A stretch of 64,000 nucleotides of DNA from Lachnospiraceae bacterium. GTDB lineage: Bacteria; Bacillota; Clostridia; Lachnospirales; Lachnospiraceae. Position 1 is the stretch's first letter; every line of letters begins with the position of its first letter. Made by a program: the position numbers and the translations under genes. Below are positions 1 through 7,641 of this stretch, piece after piece. The notes beneath the pieces were generated by a model. It was not told the origin of the DNA and made no database searches. It saw nothing but the letters and a program-made list of their open reading frames with translations. The DNA is taken from NCBI GenBank assembly GCA_902363825.1, contig CABJBK010000014.1, positions 18,458 through 82,457 on the forward strand. Reading direction: 5' to 3'.

Positions 1-323
1 CGAAAGACCGTGCGTACCGCGAACAGTTTGATTACTGTGTTTCGCGTGCGGTTGCAAATCTGTCTACGCTCTGTGAGTACTGCATTCCTTTTGTAAAAGA
101 AGGTGGAAAGTTTATCTCTTACAAATCCGGTGAGATCGAGGAAGAATCAGCGGCAGCAAAACACGCAGTCTTCCTGCTCGGTGGTGAGTTAAAGGAAATC
201 CATAAGTTTGAGATACCGCAGACGGATCTGCATCGTTCGTTTGTGGTGATCGAAAAAGTGAAAAAGACACCGAAGGCTTATCCGCGGAAAGCGGGTACTC
301 CGTCAAAGATGCCGCTCAAATAA
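1..323 (+). CDS. rsmG: 16S rRNA (guanine527-N7)-methyltransferase RsmG, 3' end only
   Basis: Reading frame open from the window edge (frame starting at base 3) to TAA at 321-323, about 106 residues. It carries the family's C-terminal signature: SRAVANLSTLCEYC, then PFVKEGGKFISYK, and a basic tail ending in PSKMPLK. RsmG (GidB) methylates G527 of 16S rRNA using S-adenosylmethionine. The N-terminal SAM-binding half lies outside the window. rsmG next to parA-parB is the usual order near oriC in Firmicutes, which fits the genes that follow. Confidence 0.9.
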   Translation, partial: KDRAYREQFDYCVSRAVANLSTLCEYCIPFVKEGGKFISYKSGEIEEESAAAKHAVFLLGGELKEIHKFEIPQTDLHRSFVVIEKVKKTPKAYPRKAGTPSKMPLK

Positions 324-325
324 AA

Positions 326-367
326 AAATCCCCATTCTTTTTTCTGTGGAGAAAAGAATGGGGATTT
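326..367. terminator. Rho-independent terminator, probably bidirectional
   Basis: A 16-bp perfect inverted repeat (326-341 against 352-367, arm AAATCCCCATTCTTTT) with a 10-base loop lies between the convergent ends of rsmG and the minus-strand hydrolase. A-rich and T-rich sequence on the two sides lets it serve both strands. Confidence 0.85.
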
Positions 368-392
368 GTCTGTCATAGATTGTAAAAAGATA

Positions 393-1337
393 TTATTCTA
401 AAAACATCGCGATGAGATCCGCAAGTTTGTCCGGAACTTCCAGCTGTGGAAGATAGGCTGCATTGGAAAGATAAGCAGTTTCAATTCCGGAATTGTAGAT
501 CAGATACTGGTTGATCGTCTGAATGGAGCTTGCGTAATTCCGGCTTCCGATCAGGCAGAGATTATCCATGCCTTTTAAAGCGTGCGCAATACTGATGTTG
601 GTGTAATGTGCGAGTTTGCTTGCAAGAAGATAACGTCCCCTGCCATTTCCAATATGCGCGGATTCAAAATAAATATCCTCGAATTTGGAAGAAACCAGGG
701 ATTTTTTGTAATAATATTTATTTTCAAAAATTTCGTTGAAATGACGTTCGTGCATCCACACATTGTAGATAAACGTTCCGATGATCGGACAATCGATCAC
801 TTTCTTTAAAATATCTGTTCTGGTATCCGGGCTCACGGTGAGAGACTTTAAATCCTCCGGATTGATAATGATCACTTTATCAAACAGACCGGCATACATC
901 TTATTGCACATGATCGTGAAAGAACCCGATGATCCTGTAGCTGCCACAGAAGGAGTTCCTTTGATCACATCTTTTACAAAGTCATGTAAAAACTGAACAA
1001 ACAGGTAGTTGGAATAGATCATTTCCGGTTTGTCAGAATGACCGCACCCCGGAAGATCGACCGTATAAACCGTGTGGTTCTTTTCCAGTTTCTTTATCAT
1101 GCGGGTCCATTCGTAGGACGAACTGCTCGGATCAAGATCGTGGATCAGAAGGAGTGGTTGTCCATTTCCGTGTTTGGTAAAAAATATATTTCCATAGCGC
1201 CACTTATAGTAGTTTCCGCTGTATGAGGACGTCAGATTTTTTAATGAAGCGGTATAGTTGATTACTTTATTTATGGCATGTAATCCTGCAACTGAAGCAG
1301 TAGTCAGAAAAACAAAATGCCGGAATCTTTTGCCCAT
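393..1337 (-). CDS. Alpha/beta hydrolase fold protein, catalytic residues degenerate
   Basis: A 314-residue protein with a basic, hydrophobic N-terminus (FVFLTTASVAGL) that may be a membrane anchor. The alpha/beta hydrolase fold is visible: the oxyanion strand PLLLIHDLDP (about residue 60), VDLPGCGHSDKP, and the C-terminal YLPQLEVPDKLADLI. The nucleophile elbow reads TGSSGSF rather than a clean GxSxG. The catalytic-histidine motif GHxPxxE is replaced by AYLPQLE, so the His is missing. It may be a non-catalytic member. The start ATG (1335-1337) is preceded by a GGTATCC-type weak SD on the minus strand. It converges on rsmG. Confidence 0.7.
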   Translation of the reverse strand: MGKRFRHFVFLTTASVAGLHAINKVINYTASLKNLTSSYSGNYYKWRYGNIFFTKHGNGQPLLLIHDLDPSSSSYEWTRMIKKLEKNHTVYTVDLPGCGHSDKPEMIYSNYLFVQFLHDFVKDVIKGTPSVAATGSSGSFTIMCNKMYAGLFDKVIIINPEDLKSLTVSPDTRTDILKKVIDCPIIGTFIYNVWMHERHFNEIFENKYYYKKSLVSSKFEDIYFESAHIGNGRGRYLLASKLAHYTNISIAHALKGMDNLCLIGSRNYASSIQTINQYLIYNSGIETAYLSNAAYLPQLEVPDKLADLIAMFLE

Positions 1338-1501
1338 AAGGATACCTCCATTTTCAAATTGTTTTGATACTATTATTATAGACGAAATGAAGGGTGTTTA
1401 CAAATAAATTTTTCTTTCAATCTTTTTTAAAATAGTATAAACTTAATGTGTAATCTGAAATAGAACAGATAGAACGTATGTTCTAAAAAAACAGGAGAGA
1501 A

Positions 1502-2023
1502 ATGGTAATACAATATCTGGAAAAATATCAAAAATCTTTATTGAAAGAAAAAGCGGACTGTGAAGAAGCGTATGAAAAGACAGATCAGAAGATAAAAAGC
1601 AATCTGGAATTTCGTGAAATTTTAGCACAAAAGAGTGACCCGGATTACGAGGCATTTACGCCACATGTCGTTCATCCGAGAGAAAAAGAAAAAATTAGTG
1701 AGCTGAAGGTTGAAGAAGAAAAATTGAGAAAAAGAAAAGATGAATTGAAAACGCGTATCACGGAGTTGGAAGGAAAACTCGATGAATTAAAAAGTGTGAT
1801 CACAGAGGCACTTGAAACCGAGAAACAGCAGGAAAAGAAAAAACAGCAGGAAAGAATACAAAATTGGAATACGTCAGGGATGGATGATCCGGATATACTG
1901 ATCACAAAATTAGAGTTATGTAAAAAAATTGCTCTGGTAGATCCGCATCGCTGCCAGGATGAACTGCGGTTGTTACTTGAAAAAGTAAAAGAGTGGAAAG
2001 ATGGATCTACGGAGGAGAGATAG
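1502..2023 (+). CDS. Coiled-coil protein, possible kinase-less DegS-like partner of the next gene
   Basis: A 173-residue, highly charged protein with no membrane segment. Residues about 1-45 and 60-120 are coiled coil (ELKVEEEKLRKRKDELKTR). The last 40 residues, TKLELCKKIALVDPHRCQDEL, resemble the second dimerisation helix of DegS/NarL-partner histidine kinases (HisKA_3), where a stretch of the type LE-C-K-D-R-EL follows the phospho-His helix. No H-box and no ATPase domain are present. The stop TAG at 2021-2023 lies 2 bases before the TTG start of the response regulator, so the two are cotranscribed. The start ATG follows ACAGGAGAGA. The resemblance to DegS is my inference; otherwise the protein is unknown. 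Confidence 0.65.
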   Translation: MVIQYLEKYQKSLLKEKADCEEAYEKTDQKIKSNLEFREILAQKSDPDYEAFTPHVVHPREKEKISELKVEEEKLRKRKDELKTRITELEGKLDELKSVITEALETEKQQEKKKQQERIQNWNTSGMDDPDILITKLELCKKIALVDPHRCQDELRLLLEKVKEWKDGSTEER

Positions 2024-2025
2024 AT

Positions 2026-2688
2026 TTGGCTGTGAAAATTGTGATCGCGGATGACCATGTAATGTTTCGGGAAGGATTGAAACAGATCCTGGAACTGGAT
2101 GAAAAAATCCGTGTTGTTGCGGAAGCATCGGATGGAGCAGAGTGTATTGAGGTTTTGCAGAATGCAAGACAGGAAAGTGAGCCGGATGTTTTGCTGTTGG
2201 ATATTGCTATGCCCGGAATGAATGGATTTCAGGTAGTGGATGTTTTGAAAAAAAGTGGAAATGTAATACCAATATTGATACTTACCGCATCTAATGAGAT
2301 GGATTATCTGATCCATGCGATCAATCTGGGAGTGGATGGTTATCTGTTGAAAGAGTGTGGAACAGCGGAATTGAAAAAAGCAATTTTTACGATTGTGGAT
2401 GGTAAGTCCTATATCCAACCGAATCTGGTTCCTCTTTTACAGCAGACCATGAAAAAGAAAAAGCTGGCGAAGAAAAAGCTGGATTCACTGACGGATCGGG
2501 AGGGAGAACTTCTTAAACTGCTTTCGGATGGAATGAGCAACAAGGATATTGCGGAACGGTTGTCCCTAAGTGAGCGCACGGTCAAAAATCATTTGTCCAG
2601 TATATTTAAAAAGTTAGAAGTTATGGATCGGACACAGGCGGCAGTCTTTGCAATTCGAAACCACTTTATTTATACGAGCGAATCATAA
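2026..2688 (+). CDS. NarL/FixJ-family response regulator
   Basis: A 220-residue two-domain regulator. The receiver domain has the acidic pair at D9-D10 and the phosphoacceptor D59 in LLLDIAMPGMNGF, with switch Thr (LTAS) and Lys (LLKE). The LuxR-type helix-turn-helix at the C-terminus reads LTDREGELLKLLSDGMSN through ERTVKNHL. I chose TTG at 2026 because GGAGGAG at 2011-2017 lies at the correct distance; GTG at 2032 is also possible, and an upstream in-frame GTG at 1993 would overlap the previous gene. No histidine kinase gene adjoins it; the preceding coiled-coil protein is the only partner in cis. Confidence 0.85.
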   Translation: MAVKIVIADDHVMFREGLKQILELDEKIRVVAEASDGAECIEVLQNARQESEPDVLLLDIAMPGMNGFQVVDVLKKSGNVIPILILTASNEMDYLIHAINLGVDGYLLKECGTAELKKAIFTIVDGKSYIQPNLVPLLQQTMKKKKLAKKKLDSLTDREGELLKLLSDGMSNKDIAERLSLSERTVKNHLSSIFKKLEVMDRTQAAVFAIRNHFIYTSES

Positions 2689-2706
2689 TGAAAGATAAAA
2701 TTGAAA

Positions 2707-2722
2707 TGTTTCACGTGAAACA
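2707..2722. promoter_or_regulatory. parS: parS centromere site 1
   Basis: TGTTTCACGTGAAACA, a perfect 16-bp palindrome identical to the canonical bacterial parS consensus, the loading site for ParB. It lies about 315 bases upstream of parA. Confidence 0.95.
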
Positions 2723-2757
2723 TTATATGGAAGACAGTAGTATAGTAATATGACAGT

Positions 2758-2790
2758 AATATCACGGTATAATATATCGTGATATTTTTT
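2758..2790 (+). terminator. Rho-independent terminator of the response regulator gene
   Basis: The inverted repeat AATATCACG / CGTGATATT (2758-2766 with 2778-2786) is followed by a run of T ending at 2790. It sits between the response regulator stop and the second parS. Confidence 0.75.
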
Positions 2791-2807
2791 GTAATGGCGA
2801 CGAGGAA
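2785..2807 (+). repeat. Post-terminator repeat, copy 1
   Basis: Six Ts plus GTAATGGCGACGAGGAA, 23 bases in all, identical to 44234-44256. In both places it directly follows a terminator stem and overlaps its T tract. Here it continues into a hairpin with arms AATGGACGC and GCGTCCATT (about 2808-2838). Confidence 0.75.
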
Positions 2808-2924
2808 AATGGACGCGTGCTTGCACAAGCGTCCATTTGACGACCGTTTGTCAGAGCGGGATGCGGAACGCATCACGTCCATCCCCTCTTTTGTGTCCCG
2901 TGTTGTAATTGCAATAATCCAAAA

Positions 2925-2940
2925 TGTTTCACGTGAAACA
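2925..2940. promoter_or_regulatory. parS: parS centromere site 2
   Basis: A second perfect TGTTTCACGTGAAACA, 203 bases after the first and about 98 bases before the parA start codon. A TATAAT at 2976-2981 between this site and parA is a likely -10 box, so ParB bound here could also affect parAB transcription (inference). Confidence 0.95.
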
Positions 2941-3037
2941 TTTATATTTGTGTGGCAAAAAAATATGCAGAGTGTTATAATAAAAAAGTACATTTTTTAT
3001 AGGTAATCGGAGAGTACTGGATGAGAAAGGATTTTGT

Positions 3038-3805
3038 ATGGGTAGAGTAATAGCGATTGCAAATCAGAAAGGCGGAGTAGGAAAAACTACGACGGCAATC
3101 AATCTGTCAGCCTGCCTGGCGGAAGCAAAGAAAAAAGTATTGGCAATAGATCTGGATCCACAGGGAAATACAACGAGTGGATTAGGGGTGGATAAAAACG
3201 AATTAGAAAATACCGTATATGAATTGATGCTTGGGGAGTGTACGATAAAGGAAAGTCTGACGAAAACAGAAATTGAAAGTCTGTATCTGATACCGTCCAA
3301 TGTAAATCTTGCCGGAGCAGAGATCGAATTACTTGGTATCAATGACAAAGAATACATATTAAGAAATGCAGTGGACTATATCAAGGATGATTATGATTTC
3401 ATTATTATCGACTGCCCGCCATCCTTAAATATGCTGACAGTAAATGCGATGACAACTGCGGATACGATTCTGGTTCCGATACAGTGTGAGTACTACGCGC
3501 TGGAAGGACTCAGTCAGCTGATCCATACGATTGACCTGGTACAGCAGAGATTAAATCCACATCTTCGCATGGAAGGGGTAGTCTTTACCATGTATGATGC
3601 AAGAACGAATCTTTCCCTGCAGGTTGTAGAAAATGTAAAGAATAATTTGAATACAACAATCTATAAAACCATTATTCCGAGAAACATCAGACTGGCGGAG
3701 GCCCCGAGTCATGGTTTGCCGATCAATCTGTATGACAGCAAATCTGCGGGAGCAGAGAGCTATCGTTTACTGGCACAGGAAGTGATAGGAAGAAAGGATA
3801 TTTAA
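3038..3805 (+). CDS. parA: Chromosome-partitioning ATPase ParA (Soj)
   Basis: A 255-residue cytoplasmic Walker-type ATPase. The deviant Walker A is NQKGGVGKTT at residues 9-18, followed by LAIDLDPQGNTTSGLG, the Walker B IIIDCPPSL and the C-terminal IPRNIRLAEAPSHG. The ATP-bound dimer binds DNA without sequence specificity; ParB stimulates hydrolysis, and the pair helps segregate origins. The ATG follows GAAAGGA. parB starts 1 base after the stop. Two parS sites lie just upstream. Confidence 0.96.
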   Translation: MGRVIAIANQKGGVGKTTTAINLSACLAEAKKKVLAIDLDPQGNTTSGLGVDKNELENTVYELMLGECTIKESLTKTEIESLYLIPSNVNLAGAEIELLGINDKEYILRNAVDYIKDDYDFIIIDCPPSLNMLTVNAMTTADTILVPIQCEYYALEGLSQLIHTIDLVQQRLNPHLRMEGVVFTMYDARTNLSLQVVENVKNNLNTTIYKTIIPRNIRLAEAPSHGLPINLYDSKSAGAESYRLLAQEVIGRKDI

Positions 3806-3806
3806 A

Positions 3807-4706
3807 ATGGCGGCAAATAAACATGCACTTGGTAAAGGATTAGATTCACTGATCGCAAATAAAGTGGGAACAGCTCCTTTAGCAGAAAATAAGAAAAGTG
3901 AAGAAAAACCGGCGGAAGTAAAGGTGAAGATCTCTAAGGTAGAGCCGAACAGAGAACAGCCGAGAAAGAATTTTGATGAGGATGCACTGTTGGAACTGGC
4001 GGAGTCTATCAAACAGTTTGGAGTATTACAGCCTCTGCTGGTACAGGACAGAAAAGATTATTACGAAATCATTGCCGGTGAGAGAAGATGGCGTGCCGCA
4101 AAAATCGCGGGACTCAAGGAAGTACCGGTTATCATAAAGAAACTTACAGAGCAGGAAATGGTGGAGATTTCTCTGATTGAAAATATCCAGAGAGAAAATT
4201 TGAATCCAATCGAAGAAGCACTTGCATATAAACGCCTGTTGAATGAATTCAATTTGAAGCAGGATGAGGTTGCGGAACGTGTGTCAAAAAGCAGAACGGC
4301 TGTAACGAATTCCATGCGTCTGCTCAAATTGAATGAGAAAGTACAGCAGATGGTGATCGATGATATGCTGACGACGGGGCATGCCCGCGCGTTGCTTGGA
4401 ATCGAGGATCAGGAAAAGCAGTATGTGGTTGCACAGCAGATCTTTGATGAAAAACTCAGTGTCCGTGAGACTGAAAAACTGGTTAAGAAGATTCAGAAAG
4501 AAAAGAATCTCCCGGAGAAGAAAAAAGAGGAGCTGGATGAACAGGTAGCGCTGGCATACCATGATGTCGAAGAGAAGATGAAACTGATTCTTGGAACAAA
4601 GGTTAATATTCGGGCAAAGGATGATAAGAAAGGCAAGATCGAGATCGAGTATTATTCGATGGATGAATTCAACCGGATTTTTGAAATGATGCAGAAAATA
4701 CATTAA
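3807..4706 (+). CDS. parB: Chromosome-partitioning protein ParB (Spo0J)
   Basis: A 299-residue CTPase clamp that loads at parS. An N-terminal ParA-interacting basic stretch (ALGKGLDSLI) is followed by the ParB/Srx domain with QPRKNFD, GERRWRAAK (CTP-binding box II) and the ENIQRENLNPIEEA box. Then comes a helix-turn-helix (KQDEVAERVSKSRTAVTNSMRLL) and a lysine-rich C-terminal dimerisation region. The length is normal for the family. It forms an operon with parA, and perhaps with the two small genes downstream. Confidence 0.96.
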   Translation: MAANKHALGKGLDSLIANKVGTAPLAENKKSEEKPAEVKVKISKVEPNREQPRKNFDEDALLELAESIKQFGVLQPLLVQDRKDYYEIIAGERRWRAAKIAGLKEVPVIIKKLTEQEMVEISLIENIQRENLNPIEEALAYKRLLNEFNLKQDEVAERVSKSRTAVTNSMRLLKLNEKVQQMVIDDMLTTGHARALLGIEDQEKQYVVAQQIFDEKLSVRETEKLVKKIQKEKNLPEKKKEELDEQVALAYHDVEEKMKLILGTKVNIRAKDDKKGKIEIEYYSMDEFNRIFEMMQKIH

Positions 4707-4744
4707 GTAGCAGACTGACGAAACAGAAGAAAGAGGAAAATTAG

Positions 4745-5260
4745 ATGAACATAGCAGATTATCTTGGAATTACTTTGGATTATGCGGTAATTGCGATTGC
4801 TGTATTGATGTTGCTGGTGCTCATTTTGATCATTGTTATGATCGTAAATGTAGTACAGATGAAAAAATTAAAGAAGAATTACCGTATTTTTATGGATGGC
4901 AAAGACGCAAAGACACTGGAAGACACTTTGATCAAAAGACTGGATCAGGTAGATACCCTGCTTGCGGCGAACGATGAGAACGCGAAGAATATCGAGAGAC
5001 TTTTCGCAAACATGAAATTTGCTTTCCAGAAAGTAGGACTTGTAAAGTATGATGCATTTCACGAGATGGGTGGAAAACTGAGTTTTTCCCTGGCTCTGCT
5101 CAATGAAACAAACGACGGTTTTATTATCAATGCAATGCACAGCAGAGAGGGATGCTATACTTATATCAAAGAAATCGTAGACGGAAATTCAATTATTGTA
5201 CTGGCGGATGAAGAGCAGGAAGCGCTTGATATGGCAATGAAATCAAATTCTGAGGAGTAA
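4745..5260 (+). CDS. DUF4446 family membrane protein
   Basis: A 171-residue protein with one N-terminal transmembrane helix (residues about 14-36, VIAIAVLMLLVLILIIVMIV), a short coiled-coil linker, and a conserved cytoplasmic domain containing VGLVKYDAFHEMGGKLSFSL and the HSREGCYTYIKEI core. These are the DUF4446 hallmarks. The family commonly sits directly behind parB in Clostridia. Function is unknown. RBS GAGGAAAA precedes the ATG, and the next gene begins 6 bases after the stop. Confidence 0.88.
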   Translation: MNIADYLGITLDYAVIAIAVLMLLVLILIIVMIVNVVQMKKLKKNYRIFMDGKDAKTLEDTLIKRLDQVDTLLAANDENAKNIERLFANMKFAFQKVGLVKYDAFHEMGGKLSFSLALLNETNDGFIINAMHSREGCYTYIKEIVDGNSIIVLADEEQEALDMAMKSNSEE

Positions 5261-5266
5261 CAGTAT

Positions 5267-6151
5267 ATGCATAGTTTTTTGAGAGCGATCGGATTTGGAA
5301 ATTTAAAGAAGAATAAAGAAATCGACGATCTGCTCAATGAAGTGATTGAAAAACCGACCAGACTGCAGGTCGCAAAGGATTCCAATGGAAATGAGTTTAC
5401 GGAATTTTCGCGTGAGTTTGGCGGCTGCATCGGAATAACAGCCTGTGGGGAATACGGAGACGACGGGGAATTTGAACTCGATTATTATTATCCGTATTTC
5501 TGTGGAACCGAAGGTGCAACGACAGCAGGAGTGGAAGTGGAAAAACATTCAGAAAAGGAATCTTATGCCGGAATCTGTGATGATATGAAGCTTGGGGTTA
5601 CGTTGATCTTTTATTTACAGAACGCAGCGGATTTCCTCAACGAAAAGAGTCATGGAAGAAAAAATTTCAATTCCCTGACGGCGACACTCTCCGCATTATC
5701 TTTGGAGGGAAAGATTTTACTTCCAATCAAAAAGAGTGAGAAGCAGATCGCGGATACCAAGAAGAACAGTCAGAACAGAAATCATCTGATCGCCGCGGCA
5801 AGAGAAGGGGATGAGGATGCGATCGAGAATCTGACACTGGAAGATATCGACACCTATTCCATGATCTCACGGAGGATTGTGAATGAAGATATCCTTAGTA
5901 TTGTGGATACATACTTTATGCCGTATGGAATTGAGAGCGATCAGTACGCAATCCTCGGAGAAATTCTGACCACGAGTCTGATCAAAAACAGCAGGACAGA
6001 GGAAGATATTTATGTCCTTACGATAAACTGTAATGATCTGATCTTTGACCTTTGCATCAATAAAAAGGATCTGATGGGAGAACCGGCACCGGGCAGAAGA
6101 TTTAAGGGAAATATCTGGATGCAGGGGCATATCAATTTTGAGGAATTTTAA
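5267..6151 (+). CDS. DUF3881 family protein
   Basis: A 294-residue soluble protein starting MHSFLRAIGFGNLKK. Mid-regions GGCIGITACGEYGDDGEFE and YYYPYFCGTEGATTA match my memory of DUF3881, a Lachnospiraceae family usually next to DUF4446 and parB. No enzymatic motif is evident. It lies 6 bases behind the DUF4446 gene and ends the parAB operon. The RBS is GAGGAGTAA. Confidence 0.85.
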   Translation: MHSFLRAIGFGNLKKNKEIDDLLNEVIEKPTRLQVAKDSNGNEFTEFSREFGGCIGITACGEYGDDGEFELDYYYPYFCGTEGATTAGVEVEKHSEKESYAGICDDMKLGVTLIFYLQNAADFLNEKSHGRKNFNSLTATLSALSLEGKILLPIKKSEKQIADTKKNSQNRNHLIAAAREGDEDAIENLTLEDIDTYSMISRRIVNEDILSIVDTYFMPYGIESDQYAILGEILTTSLIKNSRTEEDIYVLTINCNDLIFDLCINKKDLMGEPAPGRRFKGNIWMQGHINFEEF

Positions 6152-6168
6152 AGGAAGAGATTTTGAAA

Positions 6169-6197
6169 TTGACTTTGCAGGGACAGATTGATATAAT
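6169..6197 (+). promoter_or_regulatory. Strong sigma-A promoter for the tRNA-Arg region
   Basis: TTGACT (6169-6174), a 17-base spacer and TATAAT (6192-6197), close to perfect consensus. It points at the tRNA remnant starting at about 6218 and the intact tRNA at 6299. Confidence 0.8.
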
Positions 6198-6217
6198 AAA
6201 AGATGTCTGCAAAGTTT

Positions 6218-6285
6218 GTTCTCATAGTTAAATGGATATAACAAGCGCCTCCTAAGCGGTTGTTCAATCCTCACTATTTACAATT
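6218..6285 (+). pseudogene. Decayed tRNA-Arg(CCU) remnant
   Basis: The D arm (GTTAAATGGATATAAC) and an anticodon loop CTCCTAA, giving anticodon CCU, are readable at 6226-6258. The anticodon stem is mismatched (AGCGC against GCGGT). The T arm is scrambled (GTTGTTCAATCCTC), and no 3' acceptor strand pairs with the 5' end. It lies about 20 bases behind a strong promoter and just ahead of an intact isoacceptor, so it probably is a tRNA gene damaged by integration or recombination. Confidence 0.6.
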
Positions 6286-6298
6286 TCATTTGATATAC

Positions 6299-6375
6299 GC
6301 GCCAATAGCTCAGTTGGATAGAGCGTCCCCCTCCTAAGGGGAAGGCCGGGGGTTCGAATCCCTTTTGGCGCGCCA
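6299..6375 (+). tRNA. tRNA-Arg (anticodon CCU)
   Basis: A full cloverleaf: acceptor GCGCCAA pairs with TTGGCGC (6365-6371), the D arm is GCTC...GAGC, the anticodon stem is TCCCC/GGGGA with loop CTCCTAA, the T arm has TTCGAAT, and there is an encoded CCA end (6373-6375). It reads AGG codons. An integrase remnant lies downstream, and tRNA 3' ends are common integration sites. Confidence 0.95.
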
Positions 6376-6384
6376 GATAATAAC

Positions 6385-6422
6385 GCCGAAAGCCTTTGTT
6401 TTCAAGGGTTTTCGGCTTTTTT
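6385..6422 (+). terminator. Terminator of the tRNA-Arg unit
   Basis: GCCGAAA (6385-6391) pairs with TTTCGGC (6410-6416), followed by six Ts. It is 10 bases after the CCA end. The remaining bases up to 6608 hold a second imperfect A/T-rich hairpin (about 6427-6486) and nothing else that I recognise. Confidence 0.85.
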
Positions 6423-6608
6423 ATTGAGCAGTAAAAGAAAAAATAATCAAGCTTCGCTTGGAGAGGTTTTTCTCTTTTATTGCTGCAAGGGAATCATGGT
6501 TCGGGTGTTTCGTATCGCTTATATTATACAGTAAATTCAGTGGTTTTGTACAGTAGCTAAATATTTAGGTGATTAGCGGCGTTAAATACGGTTGGTGTCG
6601 GATGACCT

Positions 6609-7078
6609 TTATTTGCCCGAATTATTCTTTTCGTACATGGCGATGGCAAACTCAAGCATCTGTTTTCCGGCTGAATCAGAAGCCACTTCCTCAAGTTTTT
6701 TTGCAAAATCTTCATCTTTCAGAGAGATTGTCATTTTGGATTCAGAATCCGATTTGCCAGAGCGACTAAGGAATTTTCCAATCGCTTTTGCTGTGTCAAT
6801 TCTTACGCTGTCCTCCGGCGTTTCGTAATAGTCCTGTATCGTACTCAACTGACGATGGGCGGTATCCTTAGCCAAGCTCACATAGTCATGCCTGTTATAA
6901 TCAAGTTTTTTTGTGATTGAGAAATGCCTTAGGCTATACAGGTCTACTTTTGGAAGTCCTAAAGGCTCATAGAGTGAACGGAACATATCATCGGCGTATT
7001 GTGAACTGATATGCGTACCATCCTCGTGAGCAAATATCAAATCATCATCAATGTAGCTGTCTCCTGCAAGCTGCTTAT
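6609..7078 (-). pseudogene. Tyrosine recombinase (integrase), C-terminal remnant
   Basis: The minus-strand frame reads AGDSYIDDDLIFAHEDGTH, then YADDMFRSLYEPLGLP, VDLYSLRHFSITKKL and HRQLSTIQDYYETP. These match the catalytic C-terminal half of tyrosine recombinases: the box II LRHF arginine, the HRQLSTIQDYY equivalent of the H-x-x-R/H region, and the YYETP tyrosine. An upstream stop near 7085 ends the frame, and the N-terminal DNA-binding part is gone. Its end faces the tRNA-Arg 3' end, as expected for an element that integrated into that tRNA. Confidence 0.75.
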
Positions 7079-7230
7079 TTCTGCTAATTCAATGGGGATA
7101 ATAGATTTCATTAATAATCACTTAAACTTATTTTTTGAATTTCTCAGAAATAAATCATTTACAAATCAGGAATTGGAATCTTTGGTACCTGGAAAAGATT
7201 ATTCTCATGTTGAGGAACAAAAGCAGGTGT

Positions 7231-7443
7231 TGTGGAACAATTAATCTGGATTATCGAAGTTTATATCACCATTTTGAAAACGGCTGTTTTATGGCAGATT
7301 GTCAGGCAGTTGTGGAAATAAAAAATGATCTGATAAGAACGATGGGAGAATATCGTGATGTGACAGACCAATATCAAACCGGACGAAGTGCATATTTGCG
7401 ACTGGGACAATTATTTATGAGATTATTTGCTGGATTGCTATAA
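7231..7443 (+). pseudogene. Cardiolipin synthase, C-terminal fragment
   Basis: From 7231 the frame reads CGTINLDYRSLYHHFENGCF, continues with related sequence and ends GRSAYLRLGQLFMRLFAGLL. This parallels the last 70 residues of the intact Cls at 12899-14458, but with many substitutions (ADCQAVVEIKNDL against ADSQTVLDIRDDL). It therefore comes from a diverged second cls gene and not from a recent copy. The HKD motifs are missing. It keeps a strong terminator just behind it. Confidence 0.85.
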
Positions 7444-7454
7444 GAATCTGATGA

Positions 7455-7513
7455 AACGACCTTTCAAAAAACAGTTGATTTAGAAGTTAACTGTTTTTGA
7501 AAGGCCGTTTTTG
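7455..7513 (+). terminator. Strong terminator behind the cls fragment
   Basis: A long near-perfect hairpin: AACGACCTTTCAAAAAACAG pairs with CTGTTTTTGAAAGGCCGTT, followed by Ts. It probably terminated the former cls operon. Confidence 0.85.
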
Positions 7514-7641
7514 TTATATCTAACAGTCTGTTGTACAAAGAAGATTTTGCATGGATGAAAAAAACAAATTTTGTTGAGGTTAAATTGAGATTGACTTTGT
7601 ATTGTATAAGTATGAAATAAAAAGGAATCAAGTGATGTACA

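Noticed and set aside
1672..2418. Minus-strand open frame of 248 codons
   Set aside because: It spans two real plus-strand genes, is Phe/Ser-rich as expected for an antisense frame, and lacks an SD.
2779..3006. Plus-strand 75-codon frame across the second parS
   Set aside because: It covers the repeat, a hairpin and parS; no SD and no protein-like composition.
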